The position numbers and the translations under genes are program-made. A stretch of 47,687 nucleotides of DNA, taken from NCBI GenBank assembly GCA_020725545.1, contig DYEV01000031.1, positions 1-47,687 of the forward strand, in the 5' to 3' direction. The first letter of the stretch is position 1. Every line of letters begins with the position of its first letter. Source of the DNA: Desulfobacca sp. (GTDB lineage: Bacteria > Desulfobacterota > Desulfobaccia > Desulfobaccales > Desulfobaccaceae). The notes beneath the pieces are model-generated. The model saw only the letters and a program-made list of their open reading frames with translations, was not told where the DNA came from and did not search any database. This document shows, in pieces, positions 34,231 through 42,585 of the stretch.

Positions 34231-34806
34231 TTGCCTCCCCGCCTGGTGGTCATTTTCGGTCTCATTGCCTCCGGCAAAACCACGCTGGCCCGGGATTTGC
34301 GCGACCGCCTGGGCTGGCCGACCATTCACAGCGATCAGGTGCGCAAATCCCTGGCCGGCATCCCGGCGACGCAGCGGGTGACGGTGCCCTTCGGGATTGG
34401 ACTCTATGCCCCGGAGATGTCCGGGCGGACCTATGACGAGATGTTCCGGCTGGCCGCCGAGTATCTGCGGACCGGCACCGATGTGATTCTGGATGGCTCG
34501 TTCATGCGGGCGGCAGACCGCCAACGGGCCAGAAACGTGGCCGCAGAGTGCGGTGCGGACATCTTTTTCATCCTGTGTGTCTGCTCAGAAGAGGAAACCC
34601 GGCGTCGCTTGACCCACCGGGCGGGCAACCAACAGGCCGTGTCCGATGGCCGCGCCGATATCCTGGCGGAGCAGCAGAAACGTTTCGAGCCCATTAACGA
34701 TCTGTACGGGGTGCCGGTGCTGCAGGCGCTCACCGACCAACCGCGGGAAACCGTGCTGGCCGAAGTCCTGGCCTTCCTGCAGACCAATACCCACATCTTG
34801 GAGTAA
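34231..34806 (+). CDS. AAA/P-loop kinase (COG0645-type)
   Basis: 191 aa. The Walker A is VIFGLIASGKTTLARDL near the N-terminus; IHSDQVRKSLAG and DVILDGSFMRAADRQRA match the mobile zeta-toxin/gluconate-kinase-like group of small-molecule kinases. TTG 34231 is the start, 5 nt after the stop of the APH-like gene, with AGGAAGG upstream. In many bacteria the two are one polypeptide, so they probably act together. The substrate is unknown. Confidence 0.8.
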   Translation: MPPRLVVIFGLIASGKTTLARDLRDRLGWPTIHSDQVRKSLAGIPATQRVTVPFGIGLYAPEMSGRTYDEMFRLAAEYLRTGTDVILDGSFMRAADRQRARNVAAECGADIFFILCVCSEEETRRRLTHRAGNQQAVSDGRADILAEQQKRFEPINDLYGVPVLQALTDQPRETVLAEVLAFLQTNTHILE

Positions 34807-34809
34807 GAC

Positions 34810-35349
34810 ATGTCCCAGGAAGAAATCAGCGCCCGGGTCAAACAACGGGCCGTGGATAATTTCAAAAGTGGTTTAAACTGCGCCGAAAGCGTCTTTTTGG
34901 CCATTCACGCGGAATTGGATACCGACCTGCCGGCCGAAACCATGTGCTTGGTGACCGGCTTCGGTTCCGGCGGCGGCCTCTATGGCGGCACCTGCGGCTC
35001 GCTGAACGGCGCCATCGCGGCCCTGGGGCTGGTTTATGGCCGGCGCCAGCCGCCCAGCGGCAGCGTCGAGGAGAAAAAGGCCCAGCTCTATGGCAATCCC
35101 GGCCTCTACCGTATCTTTAATCGGCTGTCCAATGCCTTCCAGGAGCAGTTCGGCACCACCCTCTGTCGGGATATCACCCGTCCCTGGCACGGCGACTGGT
35201 TTAACCGGGATCGCCTGAAAACCTGTTTAAAAACCGTAGCCTTCATGGCTGCCACCGCTGCGACCATGGCCTTCCCGGCCGATAAGGAGTATTGGGGCTC
35301 GCAGCCACTGGGCTTTAATCTACTGGAAAAGCCGGCAGGGCAGGATTAG
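34810..35349 (+). CDS. C_GCAxxG_C_C family redox protein
   Basis: 179 aa. It shows the named pattern: NCAESVFLAI, then GFGSGGGLYGGTCGSLNGAIAALGLVYGR, and later Cys in GTTLCRDITRP and LKTCLKT. The conserved Cys and Gly suggest a redox or metal role, but no member activity is firmly assigned. ATG 34810 follows GGAG closely after the kinase stop, so it is probably in that operon. Confidence 0.85.
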   Translation: MSQEEISARVKQRAVDNFKSGLNCAESVFLAIHAELDTDLPAETMCLVTGFGSGGGLYGGTCGSLNGAIAALGLVYGRRQPPSGSVEEKKAQLYGNPGLYRIFNRLSNAFQEQFGTTLCRDITRPWHGDWFNRDRLKTCLKTVAFMAATAATMAFPADKEYWGSQPLGFNLLEKPAGQD

Positions 35350-35487
35350 AGGAAAACAGTTGCCGGCTTGGCAGTATAAAAAAGGTGAAAGGCCAATGAT
35401 CAGGGGCCGCTGCGGCGAGCCGCCGGCTCAACCGGCTGAGCAGCAAGGCATGCCGTTCCTTAGACCGGCAAGACGGCGGCGACCAGA

Positions 35488-35493
35488 TATAAT
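35488..35493 (+). promoter_or_regulatory. -10 element upstream of trpS
   Basis: A perfect TATAAT about 31 nt before the trpS ATG, with no convincing -35. The 35350-35523 gap also has GC-rich inverted repeats (AGCCG/CGGCT). Confidence 0.4.
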
Positions 35494-35523
35494 GCCAGAA
35501 AGATTCAGAGGGAAATCGGTGTC

Positions 35524-36507
35524 ATGGAGAAAAAACGCATCCTAAGCGGTATGCGCCCCACGGGTCGGTTGCATCTGGGCAACCTCCATGGGGCCTTGCA
35601 GAATTGGGTCAGATTGCAGGACGACTATGAGTGTTTCTATTTTGTCGCTGATTGGCACGCCCTGACCACCGATTATGAGCAGACCGAGGGTATCCGGGAA
35701 AATATCTGGTACATGCTCATCGATTGGCTGAGTGTTGGCCTGGACCCCCAGAAGGCCACCCTTTTCGCGCAGTCGGCCCTGTTGGAACATGCCGAACTTT
35801 TCGTCCTGTTCAGTATGATCACCCCCATAGCCTGGCTGGAGCGCAACCCCACCTATAAAGAACAGTTGCAGGAATTGTCCCACAAGGACTTGCGGACCTT
35901 CGGTTTTCTGGGCTACCCGGTCTTGCAGGCCGCGGATATCCTCATCTATAAAGCCGACAAAGTGCCGGTGGGCATTGACCAACTGCCCCATGTGGAGTTG
36001 ACCCGGGAGATCGCCCGGCGCTTTAACTTTCTCTATGGGCCGGTCTTTCCGGAACCGGAGGCCTTGCTGACCGAGGTGCCCAAACTGACGGGCACCGATG
36101 GCCGCAAGATGAGCAAGAGTTACCAGAACTGCATCTACTTGAGCGATCCGCCCGAGGTTATCCGCAAACAGGTGAGTGGTATGATCACCGATACCAAGCG
36201 CCCCCGGCGCAAGGATCCGGGCGACCCCGACCGCTGTCTGGCCTTCCCCTATCACCTGTTGTATCTTCCGGAAGAGACCCTGGAGCAGATTAAACGGGAT
36301 TGCCGGTCTGCTGCCTTGGGTTGTGTGGAGTGTAAAAAGATGTTGGCCGACGCTCTGGTCCGGGCCTTGGAACCGGTCCAGGCCAAACAGCGCTATTACG
36401 CCGACCACCCCGAAGAAGTCCGGGCCATATTGGCAGACGGCAATGAGCGCGCCCGGAGAGTAGCCCAGGCCACCATGGCTGAGGTCAGAGAGGCCATGAA
36501 GATCTGA
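35524..36507 (+). CDS. trpS: Tryptophanyl-tRNA synthetase
   Basis: 327 aa, normal for bacterial TrpRS. The class I motifs are PTGRLHLGNLHGAL (HIGH equivalent) and GRKMSKSYQNCIYL (KMSKS). Between them lies the active-site region FGFLGYPVLQAADILIYKADKVPVG, cited in parts. It charges tRNA-Trp in the cytosol. ATG 35524 is preceded by GAGGG. Confidence 0.96.
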   Translation: MEKKRILSGMRPTGRLHLGNLHGALQNWVRLQDDYECFYFVADWHALTTDYEQTEGIRENIWYMLIDWLSVGLDPQKATLFAQSALLEHAELFVLFSMITPIAWLERNPTYKEQLQELSHKDLRTFGFLGYPVLQAADILIYKADKVPVGIDQLPHVELTREIARRFNFLYGPVFPEPEALLTEVPKLTGTDGRKMSKSYQNCIYLSDPPEVIRKQVSGMITDTKRPRRKDPGDPDRCLAFPYHLLYLPEETLEQIKRDCRSAALGCVECKKMLADALVRALEPVQAKQRYYADHPEEVRAILADGNERARRVAQATMAEVREAMKI

Positions 36508-36555
36508 GGGGGCCTTATCCGGAGAAACCGACGGCAGCCTCTGGACCGGAAGCGT

Positions 36556-37341
36556 TTGGTAGAAGAGAAATTGAAAGCGGCGTTGCCGGGCAAGTCACCG
36601 GCGCTGGAGCGGTTGCACAAATTTTTAGCCCGGGCTGGGGTAGCCTCCCGCCGCCGCGGCGAGGAACTTATCCGGGGGGGGCGGGTGCAGGTGGATGGCC
36701 AGGTGGTGACCACCCTCGGGGTGTGCATCGATCCGGCTACCGCCAAAGTTACGGTGGATGGCCAACCGGTACATCTGCCCGCCAGGCTGCGCACCGTGAT
36801 GCTGCATAAACCGGCAGGCTACGTGACCACCATGGCCGATCCCCAGGGACGGCGGCAAGTCACAGACTTGCTGGCCGATCAACCGGAACGGCTCTTTCCC
36901 ATCGGCCGGTTGGATTACGATGCCACCGGCCTGCTGCTCCTCACCAATGACGGGGAATTGGCCCATCGGCTGATGCATCCCCGCTATAAGGTAGCCAAGA
37001 CCTATCGGGTCACGGTGGCCGGGCGCTTTGACCAGGCAGCCGGGGCCAAATTATTGGCCGGCGTGGCGCTGGACGGTCGTCCGGCTGTGGCCGAACGGCT
37101 GCGGGTACTGCAGTCCGGAGCAGAGCGCAGCGTTATCGAGATGACCATCCGGGAAGGCCGTTACCATCAGGTCAAGCGGATGTTGAGACAGGTGGGGTTT
37201 TCGGTCCAGAGGCTCAAACGGATCGCCTACGGGCCGCTGCGTCTCGGGCGGTTAGCCCCGGGGGCTTGGCGGGACCTCAGCCCCGAGGAACTGACGGCCT
37301 TGGCCCAAGCTGTGGGTCTGGACCCGAATATCCGGGCATAA
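36556..37341 (+). CDS. rluB: RsuA/RluB-family rRNA pseudouridine synthase
   Basis: About 261 aa. An S4 RNA-binding domain (LHKFLARAGVASRRRGEELI) precedes the synthase domain with the catalytic Asp in IGRLDYDATGLLLLTNDGEL. YHQVKRMLRQVG is the C-terminal family motif. The RluB assignment rather than RluE or RsuA is by similarity only. The start is uncertain: TTG 36556 has GGAAG upstream, TTG 36571 is another choice. Confidence 0.9.
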   Translation: MVEEKLKAALPGKSPALERLHKFLARAGVASRRRGEELIRGGRVQVDGQVVTTLGVCIDPATAKVTVDGQPVHLPARLRTVMLHKPAGYVTTMADPQGRRQVTDLLADQPERLFPIGRLDYDATGLLLLTNDGELAHRLMHPRYKVAKTYRVTVAGRFDQAAGAKLLAGVALDGRPAVAERLRVLQSGAERSVIEMTIREGRYHQVKRMLRQVGFSVQRLKRIAYGPLRLGRLAPGAWRDLSPEELTALAQAVGLDPNIRA

Positions 37342-37398
37342 AGCCAACCCTCTGGCGGCGGTGCTGCCCGCCGGGAAAGGAGAAGGATACAGCCAGGT

Positions 37399-38343
37399 AT
37401 GAAGAACCTCCTGAAGCCGGACCGCGTAGCGCCGGATTGGACCGTCCACACCGAGACAGAGGCCGGCAAGGACCACTCCCGGGAATTTCCCGACCATATC
37501 CCGCCTATACATGTGGTGCTCTTTCTGGCCACCGGCATCACTACGATGATGGCCGGCGCCATGCAGCAGGGGGTCATCCCCTGGGAGACGCCCTGGCAAC
37601 TCTATAAAGGCCTGCCTTTCTCCCTAACCCTCCTGGTGATCCTGCTCTGCCACGAAATGGGCCATTATCTCAGCGCCCGGTACCATAATCTCAATGTCTC
37701 CTTGCCCTATTTTCTGCCGGCGCCCCCCATCCCCTTTCTCATCGGCACCCTGGGGGCCTTTATCCGCATTCGCTCCCCCATCTTGAACAAACCGGCCCTG
37801 CTGGATGTGGGCGCAGCCGGTCCCCTCTCGGGCATCCTGGTGACCCTGCCCCTCCTGGTATTCGGCCTGCAACTATCCGACATCCAGGTCCTGCCCGGCG
37901 GGCCCGGCGAGATGGGCGGCATCATTCTGGGAGAGTCCCTGCTTTTTCAAGCAATGTGTTGGCTGACGGTGGGCAGCCTGCCGGCTGATCACCATATTAT
38001 TCTCCATCCCATGGCTTTTGCCGGTTGGATCGGCCTCTTGGTCACCAATATCAACCTCATCCCGGTGGGGCAGTTGGACGGCGGTCATGTCTCCTATGCC
38101 CTGTTTGGGGAGAAATCGACGACCATCGCCAAGATATTCTTTGCCATGTTGATCGGCCTGGGTCTGATTTACTGGTATGGCTGGCTGGTCTGGGTGGTCA
38201 TCCTCTATGTGATGGGCTTCGCCCATCCTCTGCCGCTGCAGTATTGGGTGGAACTGGACCCCCGGCGGCGGGCCATCGGCTACCTGACCATGGCGGTCTT
38301 CGTGTTGACCTTTATGCCGGCGCCGTTTCAGGTCAACTGGTGA
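37399..38343 (+). CDS. Site-2 protease family (M50) membrane metalloprotease
   Basis: 314 aa with several transmembrane helices. The zinc site is HEMGH in ILLCHEMGHYLSARY, with the third ligand in NLIPVGQLDGGHVSYAL, both within membrane segments. It has a soluble N-terminal tail and no PDZ domain. Such proteases cut regulatory or signal-peptide fragments in the membrane; the substrate is unknown. GGAG and CCAGG motifs precede the ATG. Confidence 0.9.
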   Translation: MKNLLKPDRVAPDWTVHTETEAGKDHSREFPDHIPPIHVVLFLATGITTMMAGAMQQGVIPWETPWQLYKGLPFSLTLLVILLCHEMGHYLSARYHNLNVSLPYFLPAPPIPFLIGTLGAFIRIRSPILNKPALLDVGAAGPLSGILVTLPLLVFGLQLSDIQVLPGGPGEMGGIILGESLLFQAMCWLTVGSLPADHHIILHPMAFAGWIGLLVTNINLIPVGQLDGGHVSYALFGEKSTTIAKIFFAMLIGLGLIYWYGWLVWVVILYVMGFAHPLPLQYWVELDPRRRAIGYLTMAVFVLTFMPAPFQVNW

Positions 38344-38514
38344 TCAGAGGCTTGTGCAAACGACAGCCCCCCCACTCCAGAGCCTTTTAACCGGAGCCGA
38401 ACCTGATGGATGAGTATCTGAAGGGCCGGCACAAGACATGCGAAGGTTTGGTTTTCTGGGAGATGGCAGCAGTCGGCATCTGTTGAACTCGATTAACTCG
38501 CAGCAGGAGTCGGC

Positions 38515-38540
38515 GGCGCCGCCACCAGCGAAGCGGCGCC
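38515..38540. other. GC-rich hairpin in the S2P-mutL gap
   Basis: GGCGCCGC (38515-38522) pairs perfectly with GCGGCGCC (38533-38540). No T-run follows on either strand. It is the only structured element in the 38344-38682 gap between these convergent genes; it may terminate one or both transcripts. Confidence 0.4.
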
Positions 38541-38682
38541 GAAGAACCTCCTGTCCTCCCCTGCCGTAAAACGTTTTTCAATGCCTTCATTTGGTGCGCC
38601 TCTGGTTGTTTCGAGCCCGGGCGCAACTCTTGTTCCTCTGGCGGCCAAGGCCCTTTTCCAGGAACACTGGTTTGTCTCTTGT

Positions 38683-40446
38683 TTAGCGCGGCCGGCGGAA
38701 GTTTTGCCGGATGTCGCTGAACGTCAGGAGGCGCCAGAGGGGGCGGCCATGGGGGCAATGGGAGGAGATGGCCAGCTCGTCCAATTGACTTAGGAGGTGC
38801 TGCATTTCTTGGGGGCGCAGGGGTTGTCCAGCTTTGATGGCCCCCCGGCAGGCCAAAGTCAGGTGCAGCCGACGCCGCACCTGATCCGGCTCCTCTGCTT
38901 CTCCGGCCAGAGGCGCCAGTTCGGCGATCAGGCCGGGCACCAGGGTGGCGCCGTCGTGTTGGGCCAGGCAGGCGGGGACCGCCCGCACCAAAAAGGTGTT
39001 GCCGCCGAAGGGTTCCAGTTCCAAACCGGCCTCTTGCAGGGTAGGCAGATGGGCCTCCACCCAGGCTGCGGGGTTCGGCGCAAGGTCAACGGTCACGGGA
39101 AACAGCAAGGCCTGGCGGGGCGCCGGCTGATCGGCCGTCCGGGCGAATTGCTCGAACAGAACCCGCTCATGAGCGGCATGTTGGTCGATGATGAGAAGGC
39201 CTTCCGGCGCCTGGGCCAGGATATAGGTATCCTGCAATTGTCCCAGAATGGGCAGTTCCGCAAAGCGCCAGGCCGGGCCGGCTTCTCCTGCAGCAACCTG
39301 GGGCGGCGGCACGGGCTGAGGAGGCGTCTGAGGCAGCAGGTCGATGCCGCCGGGTAAGGGTGGAAGGTCCGAAAAAAGGGCCGCTGGCCTGGCTTCCTGA
39401 ACCGGCAGGGCCGGGCCAGCCACCCAGGTGCCGGTGAACTCCTGACGGCCGGGCCTTTGGGCGGGCTCCAAGGCTTGGCGGACCGCGGCGAGGACCGCGG
39501 CGAAGACCCGGCCGCTGTCTTTAAACCGCACTTCCGCCTTGGCCGGATGCACGTTCACATCCACCTGGTCGGGGGCGATCTCCACTTCCAGGAGCACCAC
39601 TGGCTGCCGTCCTTTGGGAAGCAGGCCCTGATAAGCCTGGCGCAGGGCCCCGGCCAGCAGCCGGTCGCTGACGATACGGCGATTGACCAATAGGAATTGA
39701 TAGCGGGGGCTGGCCAGATGCTGATCCGGCGGGGAAGCCAGACCTCGGACCCACAGTCCCGGCATGGCCAGATCCAGGGGCAGCATAGCCTCGGCCCACT
39801 CCACTCCCAGGACCGCCGCCAGTCGCTCCCGGGCGTCTTTTTGCGCCGGCGCCTGGAGGATCGTCTTACCCTGGGCCTGGACCAGAAAATGCACCTCTGG
39901 ATAGCCCAGGGCCAGATGGCGGAGGAGCTCCAGGATGTGGGCTTGCTCGGCCGCCTGGCTTCGGAGGAACTTGCGGCGGGCCGGGGTATTGTAAAACAAA
40001 TCGCTGACCGTGACCTGGGTCCCGGCCGGGCCGGCCCATGGGGTCTGGTCCCGGATAACGCCCCCCTCCACTACCAAGCGGCAGCCCACCTCCCGGTCGG
40101 GGCTGCGGGTGCAAAGCTCCAGCCGGGCAATGGCCGCGATGCTGGGGAGGGCCTCGCCCCGAAACCCCATGGTGGCCAAACGGAGCAGATCATCATCCTG
40201 CCGCAATTTACTGGTGGCGTGCCGCAGCAGGCTCAAAGGGGCCTCTTCCGGCCACATGCCGCAGCCGTCATCCGTGACCCGCAGCCGGCGACAGCCGCCG
40301 TCCACCACCTCCACGCTAATGGTGCGGGCGCCGGCGTCCAAGGAGTTCTCCACCAACTCCTTGACCACCGAAGCGGGCCGGGTGATAACTTCGCCGGCGG
40401 CGATTTTGCCGGCGATCTCGGGGGGCAGAATACTGATGCGTTTCAT
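38683..40446 (-). CDS. mutL: DNA mismatch repair protein MutL (endonuclease type)
   Basis: About 587 aa. The GHKL ATPase N-terminus has IAAGEVITRPASVVKELVEN, DDGCGM and GFRGEALPSI; a Pro-rich linker (about residues 340-395) leads to the C-terminal domain. That domain keeps the metal-dependent nicking motif DQHAAHERVLFE, with ACRGAIKAG and CPHGRP, so this MutL probably cuts DNA itself. The ATG at 40446 fits the family start (MKRISILPPEIAGKIAAGEV). Confidence 0.95.
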   Translation of the reverse strand: MKRISILPPEIAGKIAAGEVITRPASVVKELVENSLDAGARTISVEVVDGGCRRLRVTDDGCGMWPEEAPLSLLRHATSKLRQDDDLLRLATMGFRGEALPSIAAIARLELCTRSPDREVGCRLVVEGGVIRDQTPWAGPAGTQVTVSDLFYNTPARRKFLRSQAAEQAHILELLRHLALGYPEVHFLVQAQGKTILQAPAQKDARERLAAVLGVEWAEAMLPLDLAMPGLWVRGLASPPDQHLASPRYQFLLVNRRIVSDRLLAGALRQAYQGLLPKGRQPVVLLEVEIAPDQVDVNVHPAKAEVRFKDSGRVFAAVLAAVRQALEPAQRPGRQEFTGTWVAGPALPVQEARPAALFSDLPPLPGGIDLLPQTPPQPVPPPQVAAGEAGPAWRFAELPILGQLQDTYILAQAPEGLLIIDQHAAHERVLFEQFARTADQPAPRQALLFPVTVDLAPNPAAWVEAHLPTLQEAGLELEPFGGNTFLVRAVPACLAQHDGATLVPGLIAELAPLAGEAEEPDQVRRRLHLTLACRGAIKAGQPLRPQEMQHLLSQLDELAISSHCPHGRPLWRLLTFSDIRQNFRRPR

Positions 40447-40456
40447 GGAATTACCC

Positions 40457-40485
40457 TTGCCAGCCGTCAAAAAATTCTCTACACT
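40457..40485 (+). promoter_or_regulatory. Sigma-70 promoter for the 57-aa gene / rph / rdgB
   Basis: TTGCCA (40457-40462), a 17-nt spacer and TACACT (40480-40485): 5/6 and 4/6 matches with ideal spacing. It is divergent from mutL and overlaps the mutL leader. Transcription would begin near 40492, ahead of a structured leader. Confidence 0.6.
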
Positions 40486-40493
40486 ATGGAGCT

Positions 40494-40567
40494 AAGGAGG
40501 GCTGTGACCCGGTTCTTCTTAACCGGCCCGCCGGTCTTGTTGCGGCCTTCTTCAGACCGGCGGGTTT
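40494..40567 (+). promoter_or_regulatory. Two-hairpin leader with terminator-like stem
   Basis: Just after the predicted start site come AAGGAGG and GTG (40504), which could open a leader peptide. Hairpin A is CCGGTT/AACCGG (40509-40514 with 40521-40526). Immediately after it is hairpin B, a perfect 10-bp stem CCCGCCGGTC (40527-40536) with GACCGGCGGG (40555-40564), then TTTCATTT. No gene upstream on this strand needs a terminator, so attenuation is possible. Confidence 0.5.
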
Positions 40568-40636
40568 CATTTGCCACCGGGGCCCATCTTTCCCAGAGTA
40601 TAGCAGATTTCCCAGCACCAGGGGAAGGAGGTTCGC

Positions 40637-40810
40637 ATGGGCGGCGGCAAAGCCAAAGAGGCCGGTCTGTCCGATCGGGAAGAATTGATTTTGAAGGTGA
40701 CCAAAGAAATCATGGTCAAATTCATTGAGATCGGCCGCATTTCCACGTCTAATTTTGAGGATACCTTTAAATTGGTGAACGACACCGTCCGCCAATCCTT
40801 GAAACCTTAG
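40637..40810 (+). CDS. Small conserved-looking protein, 57 aa, upstream of rph
   Basis: ATG 40637 follows a strong AAGGAGG by five bases, and TAG is at 40808, five bases before rph. The product begins MGGGKAKEAGLSDREELILK and continues VTKEIMVKFIEIGRISTSNF; it is soluble and mostly helical in appearance. I do not recognise a characterised family. It is too short for many gene callers, but the ribosome site and tight spacing to rph support it. Confidence 0.72.
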   Translation: MGGGKAKEAGLSDREELILKVTKEIMVKFIEIGRISTSNFEDTFKLVNDTVRQSLKP

Positions 40811-40815
40811 AGGTT

Positions 40816-41565
40816 ATGGCTGCCTCACCTACCCGCGCCGACGGTCGCCGGTCCGACGAACTGCGGCCGGTGCAGATTACTCCCCATTATTTGACCCAAG
40901 CCGAGGGCTCCGCCCTCATCACCTTGGGCCGCACCTGGGTGGTGTGCACCGCCAGCATCGAAGATCGGGTGCCGGCTTTCCTGCAGAATTCCGGTCAAGG
41001 GTGGATTACCGCGGAATACGATATGTTGCCGCGCGCCACCCACACGCGCCGGCCCCGGGCGGCCAACCTCGGGCGCCCGAGCGGCCGTACCCAGGAAATC
41101 CAACGGCTCATCGGCCGGTCCCTCAGGGCCGTGGTTGATCTGAATGCCCTGGGCGAGCGCAGCATTATCCTGGATTGTGACGTTCTCCAAGCCGACGGCG
41201 GCACTCGCACGGCCGCCATCACCGGCGCCTTTGTGGCCCTCTGCGAGGCCTTGGCGTTGCTGCAACGGCGAGAAGAGATCGATACCATGCCCGTCTTGGA
41301 TCAGGTGGTGGCCGTCAGCGTCGGCCAGGTCCACGACCGTATTTTGGTGGATCTGGATTATCAGGAGGACTCCCGGGCCGACGTAGACGCCAATTTCGTG
41401 GTCACCGGCCGGGGCGAACTGGTGGAGGTCCAGGCCACCGGTGAGAAGGGCTCATTTCCGGCCAGCCTCATTATGGAAATGTTGCACCAAGCCCAGAACG
41501 CCGTGGCTCGACTGCGCCAGGCCCAGGAAGAGGTTTTACGCTCATGGCTGCCCCTATCCTGGTAA
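40816..41565 (+). CDS. rph: Ribonuclease PH
   Basis: 249 aa. RNase PH is a phosphorolytic 3'-5' exonuclease that trims tRNA 3' ends. Motifs include GSALITLGRTWVVCTASIED, GRTQEIQRLIGRSLRAV, DCDVLQADGGTRTAAITGAF and VDLDYQEDSRADVDANFV. It overlaps rdgB by 22 nt, and a tRNA gene follows within the same run. Confidence 0.97.
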   Translation: MAASPTRADGRRSDELRPVQITPHYLTQAEGSALITLGRTWVVCTASIEDRVPAFLQNSGQGWITAEYDMLPRATHTRRPRAANLGRPSGRTQEIQRLIGRSLRAVVDLNALGERSIILDCDVLQADGGTRTAAITGAFVALCEALALLQRREEIDTMPVLDQVVAVSVGQVHDRILVDLDYQEDSRADVDANFVVTGRGELVEVQATGEKGSFPASLIMEMLHQAQNAVARLRQAQEEVLRSWLPLSW

Positions 41566-42218
41566 TCGCCACCCACAATGCCGGCAAGATTCGGGAGCTG
41601 GCCATTTTATTAAGAGATCTGGGGTTCACCTTGCAGACCCTGGCCGACTACCCGCACTGCCCGGAAGTAGTGGAAGACGGCGCCACGTTTGCCGCCAACG
41701 CCGCCAAAAAGGCGGTGGCCGTGGCAGAATATACCGGTCTGCCGGCCCTGGCCGATGATTCCGGCCTCGAGGTGGACGCCCTGGGCGGCCGTCCGGGGGT
41801 GCACTCGGCCCGCTACGCCGCCGACCGCACGGCTCCGGCCCGGCCCCGGGATGAAGATAATTATCAAAAACTCCTTGAAGAATTGGCCGGCGTGCCATTG
41901 GCGCAGCGCACGGCCCGCTTTGTCTGCTGTATGGTTGTGGCCTTCCCGGGCGGCCGGACCGTACAGGCCCAAGGCACCTGCGAGGGCCTGATCCATACCA
42001 GCCCCCAGGGCCACAGCGGTTTCGGCTATGACCCGGTCTTTTGGCTGCCGGAATATCAGGCCACCATGGCCCAGGTGGGGCTGGCGGTGAAAAACCGCAT
42101 CAGCCACCGGGCCAAAGCCCTGGCCCAACTGAAAACCACCTTGGCGGAACTCCTCCGCCGGGAACCCGACCTGTTTCAACCCCCCCCAACGCCTCGGGAC
42201 GTAGCGCAGCCTGGTTAG
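41544..42218 (+). CDS. rdgB: XTP/dITP pyrophosphatase (non-canonical purine NTP hydrolase)
   Basis: 224 aa; typical family members are nearer 195-200 aa. It removes dITP, XTP and related nucleotides from the pool. Motifs are ATHNAGKIRELAILL, ADDSGLEVDALGGRPGVHSARY and GHSGFGYDPVFWLPEY. The extra C-terminal tail (about 25 residues, FQPPPTPRDVAQPG at the end) runs into tRNA-Pro, and the stop codon lies within the tRNA D-arm region. Confidence 0.95.
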   Translation: MAAPILVIATHNAGKIRELAILLRDLGFTLQTLADYPHCPEVVEDGATFAANAAKKAVAVAEYTGLPALADDSGLEVDALGGRPGVHSARYAADRTAPARPRDEDNYQKLLEELAGVPLAQRTARFVCCMVVAFPGGRTVQAQGTCEGLIHTSPQGHSGFGYDPVFWLPEYQATMAQVGLAVKNRISHRAKALAQLKTTLAELLRREPDLFQPPPTPRDVAQPG

Positions 42219-42272
42219 CGCGCCTGCCTTGGGAGCAGGAGGTCGGCGGTTCAAATCCGCCCGTCCCGACCA
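42195..42272 (+). tRNA. tRNA-Pro (anticodon GGG)
   Basis: The cloverleaf has acceptor CGGGACG/CGTCCCG, D-arm GCGC, anticodon stem CCTGC/GCAGG with loop CTTGGGA (GGG), a T-arm with TTCAAAT, and an encoded CCA. Its first 24 nt overlap the 3' end of the rdgB coding sequence. Confidence 0.96.
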
Positions 42273-42585
42273 GTAACATGCTGCCAAAGTGTTTTGTGGG
42301 AAGAGGGCCAGGAGCTCCAACCCTTTTCTCAGAGAAACAAGTTATCAGCTTGCCGATGCCCCCCTATGCAGTCAGGTACTTGGGCTCGGAGATTCCTCAA
42401 AATGAGCCGTCGCCTCAAGCTTTTTTTCCTCCCTCGCCATGCCCTTCTGTGGAAAAACGATCAGGGGCTGCAGACTGTCCGGAGGGGGCCAGGCTTGGGC
42501 GCCTTAGCCAGGCGACGGGAATACCCCATTGACTTCCCGGCCATTTTTCGGCAAGATATCGGCAGTCGAAAATGAGGGGAGAAGT
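42273..42585. other. Non-coding gap between tRNA-Pro and plsC
   Basis: No gene with a ribosome site is visible. A 93-codon open frame (42294-42575) has no plausible start context and a random-looking product. A weak TTGACT plus CAAGAT pair (about 42530-42558) could be a plsC promoter. Confidence 0.4.

Noticed and set aside
42294-42575. 93-aa frame after tRNA-Pro
   Set aside because: There is no Shine-Dalgarno, composition looks random, and it ends where the plsC ribosome site begins.
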